NCBI RefSeq assembly: GCF_900102265.1
Contig: NZ_FNBH01000002.1
Coordinates: 124,001-188,000 of the forward strand
Source: Epilithonimonas hungarica
Lineage (GTDB): Bacteria; Bacteroidota; Bacteroidia; Flavobacteriales; Weeksellaceae
Direction: 5' to 3'
DNA length: 64,000 nucleotides
Made by a program: the position numbers and the translations under genes. Each line of letters starts with the position of its first letter. Position 1 is the first letter of the stretch. This document shows positions 53,444-61,588 of this stretch, one piece after another. The notes beneath the pieces were generated by a model. That model was not told the origin of the DNA. It saw only the letters and a program-made list of their open reading frames with translations, and did not search any database.

Positions 53444-55291
53444 TTATTTCAATTCTAAAATTAATGAAGATTTTCCAGCGACAGATAAATTCGTTTTCAA
53501 ATCAAAATCTTTGTCAGAGATAATATCTTTTCCTGTTCTAAAATTCTTTAACCCTTCAGAAAAACGTTTCAAATCCAGATTTTGAGTTTCTTTATTGTTA
53601 TTGATGACAACCATTACTCTTTTGCTATCCGTATATCGGAAGTAAACGTAAACATTGTTGTTCGGGATGTAATGCAAAGTTTTTCCGGTGTGAACCGCTT
53701 CGTTTGTTTTTCTCCAGTTCAGAAGTTTTTTGGTATAATCGAAATATTCGTTTTGAGATGCTGTTCTTCCTGATTTCGTGAATGCGTTATTTGCGTCGCC
53801 AGGCCAGCCTCCTGGAAAATCTTTACGGATCTCGCCATCGCCACCGTTGTTTTTATCTCCAGCCATTCCGATTTCGGAACCGTAATACAACTGTGGAATT
53901 CCACGAACGGTCAAAATCAAGCTCATTGCCAGTTTGTAATCTTCAACTTTCGGGAAAATCTGATTAAATCTATTCGTATCGTGATTCTCAGCAAAAACCA
54001 AAATATTATTGATATTTGGGTAAAGAAAATCATTAGCAAAATTGTCATAAACTCTCTGCATCCCGGAATCCCAACCAGAATCTTCGCGGAAAACCTGCCC
54101 CAGAGCATCGTGAAGCGTAAAATCCATCACAGATGGCAGATAAGAATTGTAACCTTCTATCGCTGCAATCTTGGAATCCTTTTGCCAATAAGACATCTGT
54201 GCTTGGTCGTGCATCCAGACCTCTCCAACAATATTGAATTTCGGATACTCGTCAGTAATACGCTTTGTCCAATCTGCAATTCCTTTTTTGTCGTTGTAAG
54301 AATACGTATCCACACGGAAACCGTCCAAACCAGCATATTCTATCCACCAAATCGCATTCTGGGCCATATAAGTCACAACCATCGGATTACTTTGGTTCAT
54401 ATCCGGCATTGTGGTATCGAACCAGCCGTCCATACAAGCGGCTTCATCCACTTTTGCAGCGTTGGTATCGAATTGCGTTGTCATTCTGTAATTACTTCTT
54501 TGGAAACCGTTTTCTCCATTCGGCCAAATATGAATCCAATCTTTCGCAGGTAAATCTTTGATAATCCAACTTTTTGAACCCCAGTGATTGGTCACATAAT
54601 CCATCACGAGTTTCATTTTTCTTTTGTGAAGTTCGTCAGCCAAATTTTTGTAATCATCATTGGTTCCGTAACGCGGGTCTATCTTGTAATAATCGCTTTG
54701 GGCATAACCGTGGTAAGAATAACTTGGTTCGTTATCCTCCAGCAAAGGTGTGTTCCAAAGTGTTGTAACACCTAATTCGCTCAGGTAATCCAGATTTTTT
54801 ACAATCCCCGCAATGTCTCCACCATGGCGTCCGCCGTTTTTCGTTCTGTCCGATTTTTCGGCTGTATCAGGTGTATTGTCATTCTTTGGGTTTCCGTTGG
54901 CAAATCTATCCGGCATTATCAGATACATTACATCCGAAGAAGTGTAAGAATCTCTGTTTGCTGAGTTTTGCTGTCTTTGTTTGAATTCGTAATCAATGGT
55001 TTTAACGGTTTTGTTTCCGTTTTTGAAATTCAGTTTTGCTTTCTGTGGCTGAACGCCGTTTGTATCGATTGTTACGAAAAGGTAATTTGGATTTTCGACT
55101 TTTTTGATTTCTTTAATCTTGATCCCGTTTGAGAATTCTGGCTGAAGATTTTGGATATCTTTTCCGTAAACCAACAATTGTAGTTCAGGATTTTTCATTC
55201 CGCTCCACCAGAATGCCGGCTCTACTTTCTGAACCTGAGAATAGAAAATAGAAGAAAATACTATGGCAGAAATCGTTAATATTTTTTTCAT
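53444..55291 (-). CDS. Exported GH13 alpha-glucan hydrolase (cyclomaltodextrinase/neopullulanase type)
   Basis: A 615-aa periplasmic enzyme with a signal peptide (MKKILTISAIVFSSIFYS). Residues about 20-115 form a cyclomaltodextrinase N-terminal domain (VEPAFWWSGMKNPELQLLVYG). The GH13 barrel follows with region I DYVTNHWG, the nucleophile Asp328 in GFRVDTYSYND, the acid Glu357 in VGEVWMHDQ and the transition-state Asp in FAENHDTNRF. The C-terminal beta-domain (YVYFRYTDSKRVMVVINNNKE) ends the protein. It hydrolyses alpha-1,4 links in maltodextrins, cyclodextrins or pullulan; which one cannot be told. It plays the SusA role in this PUL. There is no lipobox, so it is periplasmic rather than a surface SusG. 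Confidence 0.93.
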   Translation of the reverse strand: MKKILTISAIVFSSIFYSQVQKVEPAFWWSGMKNPELQLLVYGKDIQNLQPEFSNGIKIKEIKKVENPNYLFVTIDTNGVQPQKAKLNFKNGNKTVKTIDYEFKQRQQNSANRDSYTSSDVMYLIMPDRFANGNPKNDNTPDTAEKSDRTKNGGRHGGDIAGIVKNLDYLSELGVTTLWNTPLLEDNEPSYSYHGYAQSDYYKIDPRYGTNDDYKNLADELHKRKMKLVMDYVTNHWGSKSWIIKDLPAKDWIHIWPNGENGFQRSNYRMTTQFDTNAAKVDEAACMDGWFDTTMPDMNQSNPMVVTYMAQNAIWWIEYAGLDGFRVDTYSYNDKKGIADWTKRITDEYPKFNIVGEVWMHDQAQMSYWQKDSKIAAIEGYNSYLPSVMDFTLHDALGQVFREDSGWDSGMQRVYDNFANDFLYPNINNILVFAENHDTNRFNQIFPKVEDYKLAMSLILTVRGIPQLYYGSEIGMAGDKNNGGDGEIRKDFPGGWPGDANNAFTKSGRTASQNEYFDYTKKLLNWRKTNEAVHTGKTLHYIPNNNVYVYFRYTDSKRVMVVINNNKETQNLDLKRFSEGLKNFRTGKDIISDKDFDLKTNLSVAGKSSLILELK

Positions 55292-55377
55292 AAGGTTAAT
55301 TTTTAAGGTCTATTTAAAATTAAGGTTTTTATTTTATTATTGATGGTTTTGAACAAACTTTTACAAGTTCTTTTTTT

Positions 55378-55465
55378 ACCACATAGATACATAGTAGTCG
55401 CAATCTATAAGGTAAAATAGAAGTTGTTACCATTTAATTTTAATATTTCTATGTGTTTATGTGGT
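55378..55465. repeat. Imperfect inverted repeat between GH13 and the SBF-like gene
   Basis: ACCACATAGATACATAG (55378-55394) and CTATGTGTTTATGTGGT (55449-55465) pair at 15 of 17 positions. This 'CATAGATACATAG' type is common in flavobacterial intergenic DNA (recall). Nothing else is seen in the 190-bp gap. Confidence 0.6.
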
Positions 55466-55481
55466 TTTAATAATTTTGTAA

Positions 55482-56477
55482 TTAATCTTCATCAACATTC
55501 GCTCTTTTTGCTATTTTATTTGCCAGCCAACTTACATAGAATAATTGAAAACTATGGTATATCATTATAGGTAACAAAAACAAGACTTTCTGGTCATCCG
55601 GAATTCCTAAAACCAAGAGAAATAAACTCCCGTGAACTAAGGATTTCTTTGAACCACAGAAGGTTGTTGTAATGACATCTTTTGGTTTGAAATTCAGTTT
55701 TTGTGCTATGAATTTCAGGATGTAATAGGTTGCAAAAAACAAAAAGACAACACTAAAAGCCAAAGCTACAAACACAAATAAAGGCACAGCTACAAAAATA
55801 TTCTCAATAAACGCTGTTGAAAAACTTTCGTAAACGATGAGTAAAATAATCAGTCGGTCAAATTCGGAAATGATGCTTGCATATTTTATTATCCATTTTT
55901 TGAAGATCGGATTAAGTAAAATCCCTAAAATGATCGGTAACAAAACTTTGAGCAACAACTGCTGAATGATTTCAGATTGGTTTCCAGATTCTCCATTTGC
56001 TGTCAAGAAAGAACTCATCAAAAGCGGCGTCATTACGATCCCGATAATTCCGGAAATCGATGCATTGAAAATAGCTGAAGTGACATTCCCTTTTGCAATC
56101 GAAACCATTACTACCGATGAAGAGACCGTAGAAGGTAAACTTGCCAGAAAAAAAACAGAAAGCCAAATATTGTAATACGGCGTGTCTTTCAGGAACGGAT
56201 AAAACATCAATGTCAACAAAGGAAAAATAATGAACGTTCCCGACTGAATCAGCAGATGCAGTTTCCAGTTGGAGACATCTTTTACGACTTCTTTAAGATT
56301 CAGCTTCAATCCATACAACAGAAAAATCCCGGCAATTCCCCAATCAATAAATCCTGCGAGGTTGAAATATTCATTATAGGACTCGTGAAAAGGAACGACT
56401 TTCGCCAACAAGACCATTCCTATCAGCAGGAACAGAAAGGTATTTTGTTTGTTGAAAATCTTGGAAATCCAATGCAT
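55482..56477 (-). CDS. Bile acid:sodium symporter-like (SBF-type) membrane protein
   Basis: A 331-aa inner-membrane protein with nine to ten transmembrane helices. It resembles the SBF-like PF13593/YfeH group of the BART superfamily: FIDWGIAGIFLLYGLKLNLKEV, the cross-over helix SLPSTVSSSVVMVSIAKGN and the second conserved CGSKKSLVHGSLF. Family members are Na+-coupled transporters of organic anions; its substrate is unknown. It sits between GH13 and GH97 but has repeats on both sides (55378-55465 and 56550-56683) and no clear link with glucan use, so it may be a later insertion. Confidence 0.85.
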   Translation of the reverse strand: MHWISKIFNKQNTFLFLLIGMVLLAKVVPFHESYNEYFNLAGFIDWGIAGIFLLYGLKLNLKEVVKDVSNWKLHLLIQSGTFIIFPLLTLMFYPFLKDTPYYNIWLSVFFLASLPSTVSSSVVMVSIAKGNVTSAIFNASISGIIGIVMTPLLMSSFLTANGESGNQSEIIQQLLLKVLLPIILGILLNPIFKKWIIKYASIISEFDRLIILLIVYESFSTAFIENIFVAVPLFVFVALAFSVVFLFFATYYILKFIAQKLNFKPKDVITTTFCGSKKSLVHGSLFLLVLGIPDDQKVLFLLPIMIYHSFQLFYVSWLANKIAKRANVDED

Positions 56478-56549
56478 TCTTTAGGATTTTGGAGAAAACT
56501 TTGTCAAAGCCTTAAACTCTGACAAAGTTTTGATTGATGTAGAAACCCA

Positions 56550-56683
56550 TAGCCCCGATTGCAGTGGAAATCCTTTTTTGCATGGGCTTCGAGAACCTCA
56601 GCCTGACAAAACGTTTTGCAAAAAGATTGACTTCGTCGAACCACTTCGCTAGGTCTGCAACGGAAAGCGGAATCAAGCTCCTA
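56550..56683. repeat. Dispersed palindromic repeat, family A, copy 3, with inserted family C segment
   Basis: Left end TAGCCCCGATTGCAGTGGAA, right end GGAAAGCGGAATCAAGCTCC. The centre is expanded by about 70 bp that includes GGCTTCGAGAACCTCAGCCT (56584-56603), nearly the same as 14186-14205. The copy therefore carries a second repeat type inside it. Confidence 0.75.
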
Positions 56684-56690
56684 ACAACTA

Positions 56691-56737
56691 CCCCGTTTTC
56701 CGAACAAGTTCGGAACCCACCAATTCGGAGAAGGGGA
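56691..56737. repeat. Nested hairpin before the GH97 stop
   Basis: TTCCGAAC (56698-56705) pairs with GTTCGGAA (56708-56715), and outer CCCC...GGGG segments add a second pairing. There is no T-run on the minus strand; it appears to be more repeat-derived DNA, filling the rest of the 265-bp gap. Confidence 0.5.
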
Positions 56738-56742
56738 AATTG

Positions 56743-58899
56743 TTACTTTACGGGTTTCACAGAAATAGCATAACCGCCACTTCTTACCAAGTGAACCGGC
56801 AGTTTTGTTTTGCTGTCAATTGTCTTTTTGTAGATATGATAACTCTGCGGATTATTGATATAATCGGCATTTTTTCCATCTTCGTAGATAGTAGCCTCGT
56901 ATTTTCTTCCTTTGTCAAGGAATGAGAAATCTACAGTAAAATCTCTGGCATTCTCATCGGTAATTCCTCCAACAAACCAGTTATCTGTTCCTTTGGCTTT
57001 TCTTGCGGTATGAATGTAATCTCCAGGTTCTGCCGAAAGGATTTTGGTATCGTCCCAATCTGCAGCTACATCTTTGATAAACTGGAAAGCATCCATGTGT
57101 TTTGCGTAATTTTCCGGTAAATCAGCAGCCATCTGCAACGGTTGATACATGACGACATATAATGCTAATTGTTTTGCTAAGGTTGTTTTCACAAAACGAT
57201 TATCCCCAGGGAAATAGTAATCTAATTTGGTTTGGAAAATACCCGGTGTGTAATCCATCGGTCCGCCCATCCATCTTGTAAACGGAAGAATCGTCTGATG
57301 GTCTGGGTTATTTCCTGCAAAAGCTTCGAACTCTGTTCCTCTAGCTGCTTCAGCTGCGATCCAGTTAGGATAAGTTCTGCTTTCTCCACTTGGACGAACA
57401 GACTCGTGGGAGTTAACCATGATCTTATATTCCGCTGCTTTTTCTATAATTCTCCTGTAATGATTGATCGTCCATTGGCTGTAATGATGCTCACCTCTTG
57501 GAATAATATTTCCTACATAACCTGTTTTAACGGCATCATATCCATATTTATTCATCAACTGGAATGCTTTATCAGCCCATCTTTCGTAGTTGGATGCAGA
57601 ACCAGAAGTCTCATGATGCATGATCAGCTTGATACCTTTTGAATGTGCATAATCGTTCAGCATTTTGATATCGAAATCCGGATAGGGTGTAATGAAATCA
57701 AAAACAAATTCTTTGGAATGACCGAACCAATCTTCCCAACCAATGTTCCAGCCTTCAATTAAAAGTCCCTGGAAACCATTTGCTGCAGCAAAGTCGATAT
57801 ATTCTTTAACTTTTGTATTGTTGGCAGCGTGTTTCCCATTAGGTGTCAATTTGGAAAAGTCCGTTTTTCCAATATGAACATTATCCGCTGTAGAATAGGC
57901 CCATTGAGATTTCCCGATAATCATCTCCCACCAGACACCCATATATTTGGTCGGATGGATCCAGGAAGTGTCTTTATATTTTGTAGGCTCATTCAGATTA
58001 AATAACATTTTGGAATCCAAAACCTCTTCCGCTTTTGGAGAAACAATAATTGTTCTCCAAGGTGTCACAGATGGCGTCTGGATATACCCTTTCGCGCCTT
58101 GAGCATCTGGTGTAAGATGCGTTTTGAATTTGAAATTGGTTGCATCCAACTCCAGATTAGCAGCAGGATAATCAATTACTGCAGCTTCTGCAATATTGAC
58201 ATACAGTGGGTTTGTGCCTTCTTTCTTCATCATCAATGGCATCTGAACACCATTTTTCACCAAATTCTGAGAAGCGTTTCCTTCGTAAGAAGTCGGCCAT
58301 TTTGCAGGAATTTCAGATAATTTTGAAGTCTGGGTAACATACTCTTCCGTATCATAATCTCCGGCGAGCCACCAGGCTTTCATATCTGTAGGAAGATCAA
58401 TTTCTGAGTCTTCTTCTTTAATGATGAAATAGTTAAGATTTTTCTGTTGAGGAAACTCATATCTGAATCCTAAACCATCATTGAATAATCTGAATTTTAC
58501 AATAATGCTTCTGTCGTTTTCTTTTTGGTTAAGGGTAACCGCTAATTCGTTGTAATTATTAATATAGTTTTTCTTTTCTCCAAGAACCGGCTGCCAAGTT
58601 TCATTTTTTGAATCCCTTTTTTCAGCAGTTTTCTCAAATCCATAATCAAGGTTTTTACCTTCATTATTTTTATTCTCGATTTCTGAAGCAAACTGGATAT
58701 CGCCGTCTTTCAACAATCTTAATCCCAATTTGGAATCCTCTACGACAATGCCGCCGTTATATTTTAAATTGTAATAAGGAACACCACTTTTCAACTGGAA
58801 ATTCATTTCGAATTTTCCGTCCGGCGATTTCAAACTTTGGGCATTGAGCCCCGTAAACATCAAAGAGAACAATACTGCTCCAATGGTGATTTTTTTCAT
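56743..58899 (-). CDS. susB: Exported GH97 alpha-glucosidase (SusB-like)
   Basis: A 718-aa periplasmic enzyme with a signal peptide (MKKITIGAVLFSLMFTGLNA). It has the three GH97 parts: N-terminal beta-super-sandwich (about 25-290), a TIM barrel (about 300-610: KYMGVWWEMIIGKSQWAYST, GLLIEGWNIGWEDWFG, MHHETSGSASNYERWADKAF, VKTGYVGN, NSHESVRPSGESRTYPNWIAAEAARGTEFEAF) and a C-terminal beta-sandwich. The glutamates in HESVRPSGE and AAEAARGTE fit the inverting SusB branch, which cleaves alpha-glucosidic links from non-reducing ends, rather than the retaining alpha-galactosidase branch. The symbol is by analogy. It follows two SusE/F-like genes but with a terminator between. Confidence 0.9.
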   Translation of the reverse strand: MKKITIGAVLFSLMFTGLNAQSLKSPDGKFEMNFQLKSGVPYYNLKYNGGIVVEDSKLGLRLLKDGDIQFASEIENKNNEGKNLDYGFEKTAEKRDSKNETWQPVLGEKKNYINNYNELAVTLNQKENDRSIIVKFRLFNDGLGFRYEFPQQKNLNYFIIKEEDSEIDLPTDMKAWWLAGDYDTEEYVTQTSKLSEIPAKWPTSYEGNASQNLVKNGVQMPLMMKKEGTNPLYVNIAEAAVIDYPAANLELDATNFKFKTHLTPDAQGAKGYIQTPSVTPWRTIIVSPKAEEVLDSKMLFNLNEPTKYKDTSWIHPTKYMGVWWEMIIGKSQWAYSTADNVHIGKTDFSKLTPNGKHAANNTKVKEYIDFAAANGFQGLLIEGWNIGWEDWFGHSKEFVFDFITPYPDFDIKMLNDYAHSKGIKLIMHHETSGSASNYERWADKAFQLMNKYGYDAVKTGYVGNIIPRGEHHYSQWTINHYRRIIEKAAEYKIMVNSHESVRPSGESRTYPNWIAAEAARGTEFEAFAGNNPDHQTILPFTRWMGGPMDYTPGIFQTKLDYYFPGDNRFVKTTLAKQLALYVVMYQPLQMAADLPENYAKHMDAFQFIKDVAADWDDTKILSAEPGDYIHTARKAKGTDNWFVGGITDENARDFTVDFSFLDKGRKYEATIYEDGKNADYINNPQSYHIYKKTIDSKTKLPVHLVRSGGYAISVKPVK

Positions 58900-58930
58900 T
58901 TTTTCTAAGGTTTATATATGTGTTACAATA

Positions 58931-58962
58931 TAAAAAAAGTGTTGCGGTTTCGCAACACTTTT
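58931..58962 (-). terminator. Intrinsic terminator between susE-like gene and GH97
   Basis: AAAAGTGTTGCG (58935-58946) pairs with CGCAACACTTTT (58951-58962) over four bases; the minus strand continues with T-runs. It comes 19 bp after the second SusE-like gene, so the binding-protein genes may be transcribed more than the enzyme genes. Confidence 0.85.
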
Positions 58963-58980
58963 CCTGATTGATTTGATGAT

Positions 58981-60441
58981 TTATATCTTAACAATTGTGT
59001 AAGTTCCCATTTTAAGATCTACAGTAATTGTATAGAAACTGCCTCCTCCGTCAAACGTGATATTACTATTATCATCATTGATTCCAAGGAAACCAGAGTT
59101 ACCTTCATTGTTTTTATGAATATTTCCCCATTCTTTTCCGGTCCAATCTTGCTGACCTAAGAATTTAAATTGCGCACCATCTGGAAGCTCTCTAATCATT
59201 TGAAATTTTCCATTCCCTATAGAATTAAACTCTTCTGCTACATTAGCTTGCCATCCTTGGATTGAACCTACTAAATAAAGTTTCGGAATATCCCAAACAG
59301 ATTCTGTAGGCGTCACAGTAATTGATTTTTTAGAAAAATCTGCATCGATTACAATTTTATAAATACCCGCTACTCCTGTAAATTTCATATTTTCCGCATC
59401 ACCAAATTCTACATTAGAAGATGTTGTCTTGAAATATCTGTTTGAAGCATTAGTTCTGGGATCATCAATACTATAGTTCAATGGGTTCCAATCTGCTTGT
59501 CCTAGGAATCTGAAATTATCTGGTTGCAGATAAGTATAAATCTCAGAAATGTTATCTTTTTTATACAATTTTGGCGCAGCTCCCGGAGTCCATCCCGCTG
59601 CTGTTGCCCCTCCGACCAAGAAGAAGTCGGGATAGTCTACTTGGTAAGGAGTCACTTTAAAAGTAACAACAGCAGATTGAAGTACTATAGAACCTCCTGT
59701 AGATGTAGTTGTAGCTGTAATCCTAATATCAATATCATTTGCTTGATTAATAGTTGCTCCGGTATTAACAACGGCTGTATTCAAATCCTTATTTGTCACC
59801 TTCAATGACCTTGTAATATTATCAGGATTAGGGTTAGGAATAGTAACTTCTCCTATTGAAACAAAAGATGTTGTTCCTGTTTTTGCAACCTCTACTAAAT
59901 ATTTGACATTTACACCATAGGAAGAATAGTCATTCCAAGTAATAGTTGTAGCTATTGCAGACTGGTCTGCTGAGTTTAAGACCAGAGAAGATCCTGCTGT
60001 AGGAGCAGTAACGATTGGACCAGCTATTGGGTATGTAGTAAGATCTAAACTTATGCTATTAGATATTTCCGCTCCTGACTCAATTCTAATATAAACTTTT
60101 GTGGGAGAATATGGGGAAAATCCAGCCTGTAATAATGCTGTATTTATAGCTCCTATTGTAGTGATATAATTATTGGTATTTGATGTACCTAATTTAATCT
60201 TATTTGCAAAATCTTCGGTCGCGGAAAAAACGACATCATAATTTGAACTTCCTGTCTTATCCCAATTCAGAATAAAAGGATTATCTTTCATTGTTTCATA
60301 TAGGATATTACTACCCAACGTAGTGTCGTATAGTTTGAAACTGGCTTCTGGTGTTGTCCAGTCTCTGTCTGCATCATTATCGCAAGCAAATATTACTGTC
60401 AAAAGAAAAGACGCTAATAATAATTTGAATATATTTTTCAT
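58981..60441 (-). CDS. SusE/SusF-like outer-membrane starch-binding lipoprotein
   Basis: A 486-aa lipoprotein with lipobox Cys20 (LLTVIFACDND). Residues about 25-130 are a SusE-type N-terminal Ig-like domain (ASFKLYDTTLGSNILYETMKDNPFILNWDK). A second Ig-like domain covers about 140-265. Two C-terminal SusE/F carbohydrate-binding domains follow: YPDFFLVGGATAAGWTPGAA (about 275-370) and PKLYLVGSIQGWQAN (about 390-486), both with the FLGQxDW aromatic binding motif. Such proteins sit on the cell surface and bind alpha-glucans next to SusCD. It is the last of susC-D-E-E and precedes a terminator. It may be the SusF counterpart. Confidence 0.88.
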   Translation of the reverse strand: MKNIFKLLLASFLLTVIFACDNDADRDWTTPEASFKLYDTTLGSNILYETMKDNPFILNWDKTGSSNYDVVFSATEDFANKIKLGTSNTNNYITTIGAINTALLQAGFSPYSPTKVYIRIESGAEISNSISLDLTTYPIAGPIVTAPTAGSSLVLNSADQSAIATTITWNDYSSYGVNVKYLVEVAKTGTTSFVSIGEVTIPNPNPDNITRSLKVTNKDLNTAVVNTGATINQANDIDIRITATTTSTGGSIVLQSAVVTFKVTPYQVDYPDFFLVGGATAAGWTPGAAPKLYKKDNISEIYTYLQPDNFRFLGQADWNPLNYSIDDPRTNASNRYFKTTSSNVEFGDAENMKFTGVAGIYKIVIDADFSKKSITVTPTESVWDIPKLYLVGSIQGWQANVAEEFNSIGNGKFQMIRELPDGAQFKFLGQQDWTGKEWGNIHKNNEGNSGFLGINDDNSNITFDGGGSFYTITVDLKMGTYTIVKI

Positions 60442-60477
60442 AAATTTTTTAATTAGTAATTAAAGAATATTTTAAAA

Positions 60478-61569
60478 TTATTCTGTAGGAATTAAAGTGT
60501 AATGTCCGGTCGAATCATTAAAATAAACATTATAAGTCCATTCTGCCGATACAGGAATATCCGCTCCACCAGATGTACCAACTCCGAAATATTCAGAATT
60601 TGTTCCCCAGTTTACATCCCAAGAGTTATTAGCTCTGAATTTTACAACTCCAGTTTTCAGGCTTACTGCCTGAGCAGACTTCCATAGGTGTTGATCAAAA
60701 GTAGACTTCGTAAGCTGAATATCAACATTGTCTGTAGCTGTACCATATAAAGATATTGCATCATATGTAGTTACTGGATTATCAATTTTCACCAAAGTAT
60801 AAGTAAGATCGGATGTATTCACGGATAATTTGTAATACCCTTCTGTAGCAATGCTAATATCACCAGAACCACCATCAGTACTTAATTGTCCATCAGCAGC
60901 TCCTTTTCCAAACTGTGCATCCCAAGAACCTTTCACTTTAATCATTTTGAAGCCTCCTGCTTTGAAAAGACCGGTAAACTCATAAACAGATGAATTAGAA
61001 GTTTTTAACATCGGTAATAAATTAACATTTGTGGCTAAATTATCCCAGCCTGCTGCTGTTGCATTTCCAATAAGGTATAAATCCACATAGCTATAGATTG
61101 GCCTTGCTAAATATGGAGTAATTGTAAGATTAGTCACATTGGATACTTGAGCCAAATCTTTGTTTGCACCCAAATAAGAAGAAACCCTAAAGTACATTTT
61201 CTGTGCAACATCGGGAACCAGACCTATTAATTTGGCTGCATTATTCATCTCTAAAGTTGTGAATGCAGAATAATTCTGTGAACGTACTACTGGACCTAAA
61301 TTTTTAGAATTTTCAAAACTTTCACTAGCACTTATTTCTAATTGATAGGTAATTTCCACAGGAACAGAGTATTCTCCTTTATTCCAAGTAACAGTAAGTG
61401 CTGGATTTGAAGGAAAATTTGAATCTAACTCTAGTTTTTTTGTGGAAAGATCCATTAAAATAGGAGCAGATTGAGTATCTATATTAATAATCTCACGATC
61501 TTCACACGATATTATTCCTAAAAATAACCCAGTCGCAAGAAAAAAGTGTTTAAATATATTATTTTTCAT
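60478..61569 (-). CDS. SusE-like starch-binding lipoprotein
   Basis: A 363-aa lipoprotein with a signal sequence and lipobox Cys22 (LFLGIISCEDRE). The N-terminal SusE Ig-like domain (LDSNFPSNPALTVTWNKGEYSVPVEITYQLEIS) covers about residues 30-145. Two C-terminal binding domains follow: YVDLYLIGNATAAGWDN (about 160-255) and ISLYGTATDNVDIQL (about 270-363), each with a conserved Trp and an FKxxGSWDxxFG or FRxNNSWDxNWG motif. It should be a surface glucan-binding protein of the PUL. It lies 19 bp downstream of susD, and 36 bp separate it from the next SusE/F-like gene. Confidence 0.88.
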   Translation of the reverse strand: MKNNIFKHFFLATGLFLGIISCEDREIINIDTQSAPILMDLSTKKLELDSNFPSNPALTVTWNKGEYSVPVEITYQLEISASESFENSKNLGPVVRSQNYSAFTTLEMNNAAKLIGLVPDVAQKMYFRVSSYLGANKDLAQVSNVTNLTITPYLARPIYSYVDLYLIGNATAAGWDNLATNVNLLPMLKTSNSSVYEFTGLFKAGGFKMIKVKGSWDAQFGKGAADGQLSTDGGSGDISIATEGYYKLSVNTSDLTYTLVKIDNPVTTYDAISLYGTATDNVDIQLTKSTFDQHLWKSAQAVSLKTGVVKFRANNSWDVNWGTNSEYFGVGTSGGADIPVSAEWTYNVYFNDSTGHYTLIPTE

Positions 61570-61588
61570 TGTTATTTAAAATTAAGGA

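Noticed and set aside
56564-56773. A 69-aa plus-strand frame before the GH97 stop
   Set aside because: It is wholly composed of repeat copy 3, the nested hairpin and the antisense end of GH97.
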